Below, piece by piece: positions 16,886-26,499 of a stretch of DNA of 64,000 nucleotides; position 1 is the first letter of the stretch; every line of letters begins with the position of its first letter. Origin of the DNA: Costertonia aggregata (lineage in GTDB: Bacteria; Bacteroidota; Bacteroidia; Flavobacteriales; Flavobacteriaceae); contig NZ_CP058595.1 in assembly GCF_013402795.1 (NCBI RefSeq), positions 1,461,501 through 1,525,500 of the forward strand, in the 5' to 3' direction. The notes under the pieces were generated by a model. The model saw only the letters and a program-made list of their open reading frames with translations. It was not told the origin of the DNA and searched no databases. A program made the position numbers and the translations under genes.

Positions 16886-17542
16886 ATGAAATTTTTCATA
16901 GATACAGCAAATTTAGCAGATATACAGGAAGCTCAGGATATGGGTGTTTTAGACGGAGTAACCACCAATCCGTCACTAATGGCTAAAGAAGGAATTACCG
17001 GAACCGCGAACATTTTAGCGCATTATAAGAAAATCTGTAATGTAGTTCCCGGCCATATTAGTGCCGAGGTTATTGCTACGGATTACAAAGGGATAATAGA
17101 AGAGGGTGAAAAACTGGCTGCGTTACATCCGCAAATCGTAGTAAAACTACCCATGATTGCCGATGGTGTAAAAGCTTGTAAATATTTTTCCGACAAAGGA
17201 GTGAAGACGAATGTCACCTTGGTTTTCTCTGCCGGTCAGGCACTGCTTGCCGCCAAAGCGGGTGCAACCTATGTTTCACCATTTATTGGCCGTCTTGACG
17301 ATATCTCAACCAATGGTCTAGGGCTTATTTCAGAAATTAGACTAATCTATGATAATTACGGATTTGAAACGGAAATTCTGGCAGCTTCGGTACGCCACGT
17401 CATGCATGTCATCGATTGTGCTAAACTTGGTTCGGATGTCATGACAGGACCTCTATCAGCTATAAAAGGACTTCTAAAGCACCCATTGACCGATTCGGGT
17501 TTGGCAAAATTTCTAGAAGATTACAAGAACGGAAACGATTGA
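16886..17542 (+). CDS. tal: Transaldolase of the short TalC/MipB type
   Basis: Protein of 218 aa, the short decameric type of class I aldolase. Schiff-base Lys87 lies in VVKLPM. Two positions point to true transaldolase rather than fructose-6-phosphate aldolase: Glu61 in SAEVIA, where E. coli FsaA has Gln59, and Phe in VSPFIGRLDD, where FsaA has Tyr131. It exchanges dihydroxyacetone units between sedoheptulose-7-phosphate and glyceraldehyde-3-phosphate, completing the non-oxidative pentose phosphate route with the upstream transketolase, with which it forms a two-gene operon. Confidence 0.92.
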   Translation: MKFFIDTANLADIQEAQDMGVLDGVTTNPSLMAKEGITGTANILAHYKKICNVVPGHISAEVIATDYKGIIEEGEKLAALHPQIVVKLPMIADGVKACKYFSDKGVKTNVTLVFSAGQALLAAKAGATYVSPFIGRLDDISTNGLGLISEIRLIYDNYGFETEILAASVRHVMHVIDCAKLGSDVMTGPLSAIKGLLKHPLTDSGLAKFLEDYKNGND

Positions 17543-17912
17543 TTTCATGTAAATCTTAAAAATGAAAAGACTTTTTGAAGTATATTACTCAGTTCAAAAT
17601 TAGCACCCTTTTCATTTGACTCAATGTATGATTAAACATATCAGATTCGAATAAATCCAATAATACGTTAACAATTTTATTTACCTCAGCTAATATACCG
17701 ACTTGGATATAGATAGAATTAGAAAGTAATGCTTTTATTACCAACGTTTTGTATGTAAATAGCCCATCAGGTGAAGGGATTGAATCAGGCTTTTGAAGAT
17801 GTTGATAGGAACAAAAATGTGATGGTCAAAAGCTTGGATTCGATACAAAATAACCTCTAAGCTAAAAATAACCTAGAGGTTGGTAAAAAAGACCCAAAGT
17901 TCTGAATCTTGG
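17543..17912. other. Intergenic region between convergent tal and GH53 genes
   Basis: 370 nt with no convincing gene. A hairpin lies at 17852-17881. Just before it, at about 17770-17860, a plus-strand frame of about 33 codons ends in TAA and contains LNQAFEDVDRNKN and KSLDSIQNNL; it looks protein-like but lacks a start and may be a gene remnant. Nothing else stands out. Confidence 0.4.
17852..17881. terminator. Probable bidirectional terminator between tal and the GH53 gene
   Basis: Arms AACCTCTA and TAGAGGTT (8 bp, perfect) enclose a 14-nt loop. On the minus strand, downstream of the galactanase stop codon, the stem is followed by TTATTTTG. On the plus strand it is followed by GG and an A-rich tract. 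It is well placed for the end of both converging operons, although the U tract is weak. Confidence 0.45.
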
Positions 17913-19130
17913 TCATTCCTTAAATTCCTGTAAAGCCGGTAACTCCTTAAAAGATTTTCGCGAACCTGTATCACGAAAAAAAAGCGCATGATTATCGTAG
18001 TTGGAACCGTTTAATCCGTTAAGAGCATCTATTCCATCAAAAGCAACAAACTCACCGCCCCAATAGCCAAAACCTAGAGTATTATCAATCTCAGAAAGTG
18101 TTTGCCTGAAACCTCTAAGGAAAGCCGCCTGACCCTCTCTGGTGGCACTAAATTCGCTTAATAGGCTTGCATTGGCAGCAGGATAAATATTATTTGTTTG
18201 ATCATCGTTATCTTCTGTAAAAGGGTAAGCAACCTCGGCAATTAAAAGTTCTAATTTTTGAGGTATTTGCTGATCATAGGGCTGGCCATTTTCTTGTACA
18301 TTTGGTCTGCGATAGGTAGCATTTAATTCGTTCAATGAACTTTTTAAATAATCCAAACCTTTCCCCTCGTAATAAATGGGGTAATAAGAAACGGCGATGA
18401 TATCATAATCAAGGTCGTATAAGCCCAGAAAGAAATTGTTAGCCCCTTCTCCAATACCGGCATAATGCATAATAATCTTCGCCTTTGAAGATGCCTCACG
18501 AACAGCTTGACATCCAACCCCAACTAAATCCCTGAAATTCTGCCAATTTATATCGTAGTCGCCAAGTGGCAATAGTATTCCCTTATTTATTTCGTTGCCC
18601 ACTTGTACATAATCAGGGTCTAGGGCTAGAACAATGTTCTTAGTGTAGTTATTTACAATATCCTTGAGCTCGTCAAGATTTGAGGTTGGCCAATCATCAG
18701 GTGTTTTTTGATTGTTGAGGTCGGCCCAAGTGTCACTATAGTGTATGGTTATCCAAGTTTTCAGACCAAGCGCCTTTGCTCTATCTGATAATATTTTCAC
18801 CTCGTCATAGCCATAAATATTGGTGTTTTTTGCCCATAATCTGAGTCTCACGGTATTCACCCCAGAAGCCTTAATGATTTCAAGTAAGTCTTTTGTTTCA
18901 TTCTCATCGTTTTTAAACATAACCCCATCACGATCCAATTGTGGAAGAAATGAAACATCCATGGCCCTGACTTCAAAGTCACCGACGCCTATGGGAATTC
19001 CAGATTCTTCTTCGCTAGAATCTGTGTTTGGAAGATTTTCAGCGATATACTCATCTACATCATCACAAGACGCAAGAATCATTACTGCCAGAACAATGGC
19101 AAATTTCAGAAATTTCGATTTTTTTTTCAT
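17913..19130 (-). CDS. GH53 endo-beta-1,4-galactanase, lipoprotein
   Basis: Protein of 405 aa that cleaves beta-1,4-galactan, the backbone of type I arabinogalactan and pectic side chains. The signal peptide ends in a lipobox (LASC, Cys22) followed by DDVDEY; an acidic stretch after the Cys fits surface export in Bacteroidota. GH53 features are clear: GVNTVRLRLW near the start of the barrel, IHYSDTWADLNNQ, the acid/base Glu in VQVGNEIN, and the nucleophile Glu in LLIAEVAYPFT. It is the last gene of the operon, 275 nt after susD. It should make galacto-oligosaccharides for SusCD uptake and the GH2 enzyme. Confidence 0.94.
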   Translation of the reverse strand: MKKKSKFLKFAIVLAVMILASCDDVDEYIAENLPNTDSSEEESGIPIGVGDFEVRAMDVSFLPQLDRDGVMFKNDENETKDLLEIIKASGVNTVRLRLWAKNTNIYGYDEVKILSDRAKALGLKTWITIHYSDTWADLNNQKTPDDWPTSNLDELKDIVNNYTKNIVLALDPDYVQVGNEINKGILLPLGDYDINWQNFRDLVGVGCQAVREASSKAKIIMHYAGIGEGANNFFLGLYDLDYDIIAVSYYPIYYEGKGLDYLKSSLNELNATYRRPNVQENGQPYDQQIPQKLELLIAEVAYPFTEDNDDQTNNIYPAANASLLSEFSATREGQAAFLRGFRQTLSEIDNTLGFGYWGGEFVAFDGIDALNGLNGSNYDNHALFFRDTGSRKSFKELPALQEFKE

Positions 19131-19405
19131 TACAATAATTTTTAAAATTAAACAAAGGACTTTCTTATGACATACTTGAATCGGATTTAAATTACCGATT
19201 CTAAATTATAATGTTGAGTTATTGATGTCTGGTACTTGATATCCATATTTTACCTCACTTTACTTGTATTCAATTTTAGATGACAGAGAAGGATTTATCT
19301 CTGATATCGTAGGATTAAGGAATCGGAAATCAATTAGCTGCCCAAATTCCTGAATTCGAACAGCCGCTTGACCAAACTAACATCTAACTCAAATTCTAAA
19401 ATTGA

Positions 19406-20881
19406 TTAGTATCCTGGATTTTGTTCAATTACTCCACCAGACTCGATAATCACGTTTGCAGGGATTGGAAATAAGACCTCAAAATCACTGGCATCTAAGT
19501 TTCTAGCTTGGGCTTTTGAAATAAAAGAATTATTGCGAATTAAATCTTGACGCCTTATACCGAATTCCCAATACAGCTCTCTACCACGTTCCGCTAAAAT
19601 GAACTCCCGCATCTCATCCTGACTTGAAAACGCACCTAGAGGTATGTTACCAGTGGTGTTGGCACGATCCGTTATTTGCCTAACGTAAGCTTGAACCTCG
19701 CTTGTTGGGCCATCTAATTCGTTTGTCGCCTCTGCCATTGCCAAAATAACATCGGCATACCTGTACATGATTAAATCAAAACCTTCGTTTTCACTAGGAA
19801 CATAGTCGGTATATTTCAAAGGAATTGCCCCAGTTAGACCATTATCCCTGCCAATCACATTATCATCGTTATTAATATACTCATTGGCTATTGTTTCCAA
19901 ACGCATATCGCCATCGGAATATGTATCGTAAAATGACCAAGGCATTTCGTTGAGCTTATACTTTGCCCCTTGTGTTACATCAACACCTAAAACACTTTTG
20001 GCATCGCCTGGCAATATACAGGCGAACCATATGTTACCGGTTCCCAAGTTTCCGGGAACAGCAAAAATGATTTCATTATTTTGCGCTTCGGTAAAAACGT
20101 TTTTGTAGCTAGGGTTTAGGTTGTAGCCCATATTCATGATGCTCTCGCCAACCTCCTTTGCTTCGGCCCAGTTTTTTTCATGCATATGCACCTTCATCAA
20201 CAATATACTAGCGACACCTTTTGAGGCCCTGCCCCAATCTGATGTACCATTATATTTTTCGGGCAAACCTTCAATTGCATCCTCTAAATCTTGAACCATA
20301 GCAGCTACATAATCCTCTTTGGTTGGTCTGGCAAGCGGAGTTTCATCTGCTAGGGTAGTTGGGTCTAAACGAACACTTACAGGCCCATAAAAATCATATA
20401 GCACATACATAAACCAACCTCTAAGTGCTTTGGTCTCTGCAATATAAAGTTCCTTATTGGGGATTTCAGACTTCTCGATTATATCTATCAACCCAGTCAT
20501 TCTTGCTACGTAACTAACTCGATCATAAAAAGTTAGACCACTATTAGTGTCATAAGTGGCGGGGCCAAAGGTAAAAGTGCTTTCGGGAAAAAAGAAAATA
20601 TCAAAAGCCTCATCGGTCTGTACCGAGGTCGCCCAGCTATACCCCAGGAAGTGTGCATTGAAATTGAAAGTAAACACATTACGTGTTGGGTCGTTATTAC
20701 CATAATCCTGATTGAATTGTGCATAAAAAGGAATTAATGCCGCCAGTACATCTGCTTCGGTCTGAGGAAAATCAGATGCATTTATTTGATTGAAAACCTG
20801 AGGTTCTAGTGCGTCCTCGCAACTTAGCGAAAACAATAGCAAAACGGTAGCAACTACTATCTTATAAATTGAATTTTTCAT
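19406..20881 (-). CDS. SusD/RagB-type outer membrane glycan-binding lipoprotein
   Basis: Protein of 491 aa. The signal peptide ends in LSCEDAL (lipid-attachment Cys21), typical of SusD homologues. The TPR-like helical core with ALRGWFMYVLYDFYGPV and the C-terminal block (MAEATNELDG, LAERGRELYWEFGIRRQDLIR) is the RagB/SusD signature, ending in VIEQNPGY. It forms the lid over the SusC channel at the cell surface and binds the oligosaccharide. It starts 15 nt after the susC stop, as is usual for the pair. The ligand is probably a galactan or arabinogalactan fragment, judged from the GH53 and GH2 neighbours. Confidence 0.95.
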   Translation of the reverse strand: MKNSIYKIVVATVLLLFSLSCEDALEPQVFNQINASDFPQTEADVLAALIPFYAQFNQDYGNNDPTRNVFTFNFNAHFLGYSWATSVQTDEAFDIFFFPESTFTFGPATYDTNSGLTFYDRVSYVARMTGLIDIIEKSEIPNKELYIAETKALRGWFMYVLYDFYGPVSVRLDPTTLADETPLARPTKEDYVAAMVQDLEDAIEGLPEKYNGTSDWGRASKGVASILLMKVHMHEKNWAEAKEVGESIMNMGYNLNPSYKNVFTEAQNNEIIFAVPGNLGTGNIWFACILPGDAKSVLGVDVTQGAKYKLNEMPWSFYDTYSDGDMRLETIANEYINNDDNVIGRDNGLTGAIPLKYTDYVPSENEGFDLIMYRYADVILAMAEATNELDGPTSEVQAYVRQITDRANTTGNIPLGAFSSQDEMREFILAERGRELYWEFGIRRQDLIRNNSFISKAQARNLDASDFEVLFPIPANVIIESGGVIEQNPGY

Positions 20882-20896
20882 ATTGTATTTTTTATT

Positions 20897-23800
20897 TTAG
20901 AATTGTACACTCAAACCCAATGCGCTTGTGAGTGCCATTGGATACGGATTGTTATTACGCTCCATCTCTGGATCTAATCCCCTCGTATTTGTCAAGAAGA
21001 ATAAATTATCGAAGTTCATGAACAACCGTAATGATTGAACCAACTTAACATTGTCCATAGGTACAGAATACCCAAAATTTACGTTCTTAAGTCGCGCAAA
21101 AAAGCTGTTTTCAACTGTTCGAAAATCATTAACTCCAGTAGGATTATTGGCACCTGCTACATCAGGAGCAAAACCGGGATAAATACCATCAGGATTAAAA
21201 GAGGTAAAAACATCTAGTGTAGTTGCCTCCACATTGGTAGGTAAACCTTGGCGGGCAATGATTGCAGGTTGAGCAAAAGTTTGAAAACCATCAAATGTCA
21301 GATTGCCATATGCTCCGTAAATCTGAAACGCGAGATCAAAATTTTTAAACCTAATATTATTGTTGATGCCAAAGGTACCTCTTGGGGCAAGGTCGCCTAA
21401 ATTGGTAACGTCCTCAATATTTAACTGACCGTCACCATTTAAATCTACATACTTAACATTACCTACAAAAGCATCGGGTTGATAATCCGGTATATCATCA
21501 GCTGTGCGTATTAAACCATTGGTCTTCCAACCATATACAGCATTAATCGCATCATTATCTCCAATATATTCTGCTAACTCAACCCCAGGATTACGTTCTA
21601 ACCAAAACGTTCTGGCCGTTCCGAAAGTAAACAATGAAGACCATGAAAAGTTCTCCGTTATAATATTTTCGGTTCTTAAAGACACTTCAATACCAGTACT
21701 TCTTGTAGAACCCACATTAAAGACTTGTAAGGTATTGGCGTTTGAAGATGGTAAGGTTCTAAAATCCAGTAAATCTTCGGCCGTTCTTTGAAAATAATCT
21801 ATAGAACCTGTAATTCTTCTATTTTTTAATAAAGCAAAATCAATACCAGCGTTAATAGTAATGTTGGTCTCCCATTTTAAATCCGGATTACCTAATTGTG
21901 TCTGGATAAAACCACTGTTGTTAAGTTGATTTCCTATGAGATAACTGAAATCAGTAGTGAGCGCATATAAAGAAGAACCGAAAATATTATTTGCGGTAAT
22001 ACTTTCGTTACCTGTAGTTCCGTAACCCGCTCTAAACTTCAACTCTGGAAACCAGGTAATGTCTTTCATGAAGTTTTCTTCGCTGGCTACCCATCCTGCT
22101 GAAATTCCTGGAAAAAACCCTACCTTATTATTTTCTGGAAAATTACTGGACGCATCGAATCTTCCCGTAAATTGAAAAATATACTTATTTTTCAAGGTGT
22201 AGTTTAGTCGTGTGAATTGAGATAATTTGATTCTAGTTACTCCTCTATTTGAACTAACACTACTTTGAAGCCTGTTATTCGCTATACCGATATTATCCAA
22301 TCCAAATATGTCAGTAGGAAAACCTATCGCTTCAAGTCCATAATCACTAAATGTATTTTTGTAGTAACCGGCACCGATAACGGCTGAGATTCTATGGTCA
22401 CCGTAGGTATTGTTAAAATTTAAAAAGGTCTCAGCACTATAATTGCCCAACCTAGTATTACCTAATTGCGCATTACCTTCGGGTACGGTAAGAAAATTTG
22501 CAGCCACCGGCACAAAAAAGCGCCGTTCCGTACTTGTGTTATCTATACCACCAACAATATTTAAATTTATGGCATCACTTAAATCAAATTTTAAGGAAGG
22601 TGTTAAAATAACACGTGTGCTTAAATTCTGATTGGTTATTTGTGAGTAGCTGGCAGGGTTAGGAGTTCTGGCATTATAACCAATAGTTGTATTTCCATTT
22701 TCATCAAAAGGAGAGATGTCTGGAGCAAACTGCAAAGCAGATTGTAATAATGAAGGACTATCAATATCATTTGACTGCCCTGTGGCTACGTTATCACTTT
22801 TTGTGTTATTGTAGGATACCCCTAGACGAAAATTGATTTTAGACCCTAATTTTTGGTCTAAGTTGATTCTTCCAGAAAGCCTTTTAAAATTTGACCCTAC
22901 CAACAATGCCTTTTGTTCGAAGAAGTTGAACGAAGTAAATATCTTTGTATTTTCATTACCAGATGTAATAGATACATTTTGATCTGATATAGTACCATCT
23001 CTTACTACAAAATCTATATAATCCGTCCCTACACCTGCATTTTGTATTTGTCCGTCACTAAAAAATGGTGTAAAACCACTGATTGGCGTGGTGCCGTTTC
23101 CGTAAGGGGCCAGTTGATTGTTCACCCTAAGCTGTTCCGCTCCAAAATCATTGGCAGCTCTTCTGAATTCTGTAGCGTTTAAAGGCCGTAAATACTCTTT
23201 TGCGGTTTGTATGGAAAACGAACTACTAAAATTTACGGTAGTCTTTCCTGCTTTACCTTTTTTTGTTGTAATCAATATTACACCATTAGATGCAGCTGAA
23301 CCGTATATTGCAGTTGCACTGGCATCTTTTAATATGTCAACAGATTCGATATCGTTTGGATTTATGTTGGCCAATGGGCTTCTGGCAAACCCACCCCTAA
23401 AACCCTCTGGTGCAGAATTAAATTCTGTGGATGAATTATTGCTAATGGGAAGACCGTCGATTACGTACAACGGACTGTTATCACCATTAGGAGATATGGC
23501 ACCGCGGATTGTTATATTAAGTGCACCACCCGGTTGTGCTGTTCCTGCGGTCACATTTAACCCCGCTGCCTGACCTTGCAACAAATTCTCAATGGTAACG
23601 GCATTTGTGGTATTCAAATCCTCTGCTTTTACGGTGGACACGGCTCCTGTAACGTCTTTTTTGCGCTGCACTCCATAACCCACCAAAACTACCTCATCTA
23701 ATGTTTCGGTACTGGCTTCTAGGTTGATGATAAAACTGTTTTTGTCTCCAATAACCACTTCCGTTTTTGAAAAACCGATATAGGATACGATCAGCACATC

Positions 23801-24010
23801 GGAGCTAGAAGCATTTATGGAAAAATTTCCATCGAAGTCGGTTGTTGTCCCATTTGTAGTTCCTTTAACTAGTACGGTGGCACCAGGCAATGGAACTCCC
23901 ACATCATCATACACAGTCCCTGTTATCTGGCTTATTTGGCCAAAAAACAAAAGATGTGAAAATAGCAGCATCGCCAAGAGCAAGCTGGACTTATTAATTT
24001 TCATTTTCAT
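20897..24010 (-). CDS. SusC/RagA-type TonB-linked outer membrane transporter
   Basis: Protein of 1037 aa. A signal peptide (FFGQ, about residue 25) is followed by a carboxypeptidase-regulatory-like domain (ITGTVYDDVGVPLPGATVLVKG, to about 115), a TonB plug domain (VGYGVQRKKDVTGAVS, then IRGAISPNGDNSPLYVIDGLPI and IYGSAASNGVILITTKKG) and a 22-strand barrel ending in the aromatic LGLSVQF. It imports oligosaccharides with energy from TonB, together with the SusD protein encoded downstream. There is no N-terminal STN domain, so it is not a sigma-signalling transducer. It starts 44 nt after the GH2 gene. Confidence 0.97.
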   Translation of the reverse strand: MKMKINKSSLLLAMLLFSHLLFFGQISQITGTVYDDVGVPLPGATVLVKGTTNGTTTDFDGNFSINASSSDVLIVSYIGFSKTEVVIGDKNSFIINLEASTETLDEVVLVGYGVQRKKDVTGAVSTVKAEDLNTTNAVTIENLLQGQAAGLNVTAGTAQPGGALNITIRGAISPNGDNSPLYVIDGLPISNNSSTEFNSAPEGFRGGFARSPLANINPNDIESVDILKDASATAIYGSAASNGVILITTKKGKAGKTTVNFSSSFSIQTAKEYLRPLNATEFRRAANDFGAEQLRVNNQLAPYGNGTTPISGFTPFFSDGQIQNAGVGTDYIDFVVRDGTISDQNVSITSGNENTKIFTSFNFFEQKALLVGSNFKRLSGRINLDQKLGSKINFRLGVSYNNTKSDNVATGQSNDIDSPSLLQSALQFAPDISPFDENGNTTIGYNARTPNPASYSQITNQNLSTRVILTPSLKFDLSDAINLNIVGGIDNTSTERRFFVPVAANFLTVPEGNAQLGNTRLGNYSAETFLNFNNTYGDHRISAVIGAGYYKNTFSDYGLEAIGFPTDIFGLDNIGIANNRLQSSVSSNRGVTRIKLSQFTRLNYTLKNKYIFQFTGRFDASSNFPENNKVGFFPGISAGWVASEENFMKDITWFPELKFRAGYGTTGNESITANNIFGSSLYALTTDFSYLIGNQLNNSGFIQTQLGNPDLKWETNITINAGIDFALLKNRRITGSIDYFQRTAEDLLDFRTLPSSNANTLQVFNVGSTRSTGIEVSLRTENIITENFSWSSLFTFGTARTFWLERNPGVELAEYIGDNDAINAVYGWKTNGLIRTADDIPDYQPDAFVGNVKYVDLNGDGQLNIEDVTNLGDLAPRGTFGINNNIRFKNFDLAFQIYGAYGNLTFDGFQTFAQPAIIARQGLPTNVEATTLDVFTSFNPDGIYPGFAPDVAGANNPTGVNDFRTVENSFFARLKNVNFGYSVPMDNVKLVQSLRLFMNFDNLFFLTNTRGLDPEMERNNNPYPMALTSALGLSVQF

Positions 24011-24054
24011 AGTAGTTTAGTTTAAAGTTTAATTGAATCATTTTCAGTTATTTT

Positions 24055-26472
24055 TTATTTGGATGGTTTCTTTTTTGAAATGGAGCTGATAAGTACCTCT
24101 GACCCTTTTAGGTTTTTTGAGCTTGCTGTTAATTTGATGTCTCCCGAAATAGAGGTTGATTTTATAATGACCATACACCTGCCGCGCCATGCTTTTCTTT
24201 GATGGGCCGTGTAGCTCTCCAAACTTCTAGGATTGGCATTGGCAACGGCGACGATTTCCCCAGGGCCTTCGATTTTGAAATCCAACATATCATCCGCCAG
24301 AAAATTGCGAACGCCATCTTTATCTAATAGTTCAAACGTTATATAACTTAGGTCTTGACCATTAGCATTTATTTCTGTTCGGTCTGCGGAAGCTTTTATA
24401 GATACTGGGGTACCAGCAGTCTTTAGTTCGATGGTTTTTACCTTTTTTCTGCCTTCATAGCCTATGGCCTTTAGACTTCCAGCTACGTAGGGCACCTTGA
24501 ATGTTGTTTTAAATTCGGTAGATTTGTTGGTAGCTTTCTTACCAAGGCTTTTCCCGTTCAAGAAAAGCTCGACTTCATCACAGGACGAATAAACATCTAC
24601 AGCTAAGGTCTGGCCTTCAAAAGCCTGCCAGTTCCAATGTTCCACGACATCGTACCAATGCCATTTAGACCAATCGGCCAAATCTTTATTGCTGTCAGGG
24701 AACGAAGGCTCGGGTGACTGTACAAAAACGGATAACTGATTTTCTTTCCAGAGGGCATCTCGGTAATGGGATTGAGGACGTTTCCAGCCACAGATATCAA
24801 AATCTCCGTTGTACGCCAGATTCCACGGATAAAAATTACTTTTTTGTGGATAGCCCATCCATCCGATGCCTGCCTCACCGATATAATCCCATGCTGTCCA
24901 TACAAAATCGCCAATGACATAAGGGTGTTCTAATACATCCATCCAGCTACCAAAAGCCTCTAACGGATAGCTCTCCGCACCGTACATAATTCTCGTAGGT
25001 ATTCTTTTGTGGTCATCTGCGTAAATCGTTTCCTTATTATGGTCACCGCCAACGGCATAGTTATAACCGCTTACATCGAGGGCGGCAAAGTAAGGGTCCT
25101 TGTCAGGAGCCAGACCGTTGACCGCAGCGGTAGTAGGTCTAGTTGCATCCAAGGATTTGATGTAATCACCAATTTTTTTAGCGGTTTCAACCCCCTTTGC
25201 TGTACCACGTTCGGGAATCTCATTGCCCATGCTCCAAAGAATAATGGAAGGGTGGTTACGGTCTCTGACGACCATATTGTGCACATCTTTTTTCCACCAG
25301 TCTTCAAAGAACAAGTGATAGTCTTCCGGATTTTTAGCTACTTCCCAGATATCGAAAGCCTCGTCGATAACCAATATTCCCAATCGGTCACACACTTCCA
25401 ATAATTTTTGACTCGGTGGATTGTGCGCTAGGCGAAGGGCATTATAACCACTCGCTTTTAATAGTTCTACTTTTCGTTCCTCTGCGCGGTCTAAGGATTT
25501 TGCCCCCAAAGGGCCATTGTCATGATGAATGCATCCACCTTTCAGAAGTACTTTTTGGCCATTGAGCTGAAAACCATTTTCAACATCAAAAGAGATACTT
25601 CTTACCCCAAACATAGTTTTCACTCTGTCAACAATAGCGCTCCCAACTTTCAACTCCGTTACGGCAGTATATTGATGTGGATACTCTAAAGACCATAATT
25701 TTGGATTTTTAATATCAACATTCTGAACAATGGCCCCAGTTGCAGTGTCTGAAGTTTGTGATGATACCTTAGCAACCTCAACGCCCTCCTCGTCTACTAT
25801 TATAGTTTCTAAGGTGTACTCATTTTTCTCATTAGCAACAATATCCAGGTTAACAACAACCTTGGCGCTGCGCTTACTAATTTCTGGTGTAGTGATGTAT
25901 ACGCCCCAAGGTTTAATGTGCGACTTGTTTTTTGTAATCATCCAGACATGTCTATAAATACCGGAACCTGAGTACCAACGACTATTTTCACCAAAATTTT
26001 TAACCTTTACTGCAATGATATTCTCTTCACCATATACCAAGTGTGGAGTCAAATCGAATTGAAATGTAGTATAACCATATGGCCGAGTGCCTAACTTAAT
26101 TCCGTTGATATATACTTCCGAGTTCATATAAACACCATCAAATTGGATGATTGTTAACTTATCCGATGTCTCCCAGGATGGCGTAAACCTCTTTCGATAC
26201 CATCCGGTACCTCCCGTGGTAAAACCTCCATTAACTTGCGTATGTGCATCGGAAGCGAAAGGAGAATCGGAACCCTCCAAATTCTCGATACTCCAATCAT
26301 GTGGAACATCTATATTGCGCCATTCAGTATCATCGAATGTTGGTTGTTCCGCGCCATAGGCACCTCCCTTGTGGAATTTCCAGTCCATGTCCATCGAAAT
26401 AGGCTCAAAAGTCTGCTGACCAATAAGGGTGATGACTACCAACTGAAAACTGATTAGTATGTATTTTTTCAT
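24055..26472 (-). CDS. GH2 beta-galactosidase
   Basis: Protein of 805 aa with a short signal peptide (MKKYILISFQLVVITLIGQ), so it is expected in the periplasm. It has the GH2 order of sugar-binding jelly roll (WRNIDVPHDWSIEN, YRKRFTPSW), immunoglobulin-like domain, and TIM barrel with the acid/base Glu in SMGNEIPE and the nucleophile Glu in YGAESYP. An Ig-like tail of the DUF4982 type follows (DVYSSCDEVELFLNGKSLG, SYITFELLDKDG). It probably removes galactose from oligosaccharides released by the GH53 enzyme. It lies between araA and susC, which physically ties arabinose metabolism to the polysaccharide locus. Exact linkage specificity cannot be read from the sequence. Confidence 0.92.
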   Translation of the reverse strand: MKKYILISFQLVVITLIGQQTFEPISMDMDWKFHKGGAYGAEQPTFDDTEWRNIDVPHDWSIENLEGSDSPFASDAHTQVNGGFTTGGTGWYRKRFTPSWETSDKLTIIQFDGVYMNSEVYINGIKLGTRPYGYTTFQFDLTPHLVYGEENIIAVKVKNFGENSRWYSGSGIYRHVWMITKNKSHIKPWGVYITTPEISKRSAKVVVNLDIVANEKNEYTLETIIVDEEGVEVAKVSSQTSDTATGAIVQNVDIKNPKLWSLEYPHQYTAVTELKVGSAIVDRVKTMFGVRSISFDVENGFQLNGQKVLLKGGCIHHDNGPLGAKSLDRAEERKVELLKASGYNALRLAHNPPSQKLLEVCDRLGILVIDEAFDIWEVAKNPEDYHLFFEDWWKKDVHNMVVRDRNHPSIILWSMGNEIPERGTAKGVETAKKIGDYIKSLDATRPTTAAVNGLAPDKDPYFAALDVSGYNYAVGGDHNKETIYADDHKRIPTRIMYGAESYPLEAFGSWMDVLEHPYVIGDFVWTAWDYIGEAGIGWMGYPQKSNFYPWNLAYNGDFDICGWKRPQSHYRDALWKENQLSVFVQSPEPSFPDSNKDLADWSKWHWYDVVEHWNWQAFEGQTLAVDVYSSCDEVELFLNGKSLGKKATNKSTEFKTTFKVPYVAGSLKAIGYEGRKKVKTIELKTAGTPVSIKASADRTEINANGQDLSYITFELLDKDGVRNFLADDMLDFKIEGPGEIVAVANANPRSLESYTAHQRKAWRGRCMVIIKSTSISGDIKLTASSKNLKGSEVLISSISKKKPSK

Positions 26473-26499
26473 TGTCTTTATTTTATAGGATGGGTATGC

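Noticed and set aside
17770-17860. Protein-like frame of about 33 codons before the terminator hairpin
   Set aside because: It lacks a start codon and is preceded by stops. It may be a gene remnant but cannot be supported as a gene.
19131-19405. A separate AraR or other operator in front of the GH53 gene
   Set aside because: No palindrome with the AGTGTAA core and no clear promoter was found in this 275-nt gap.
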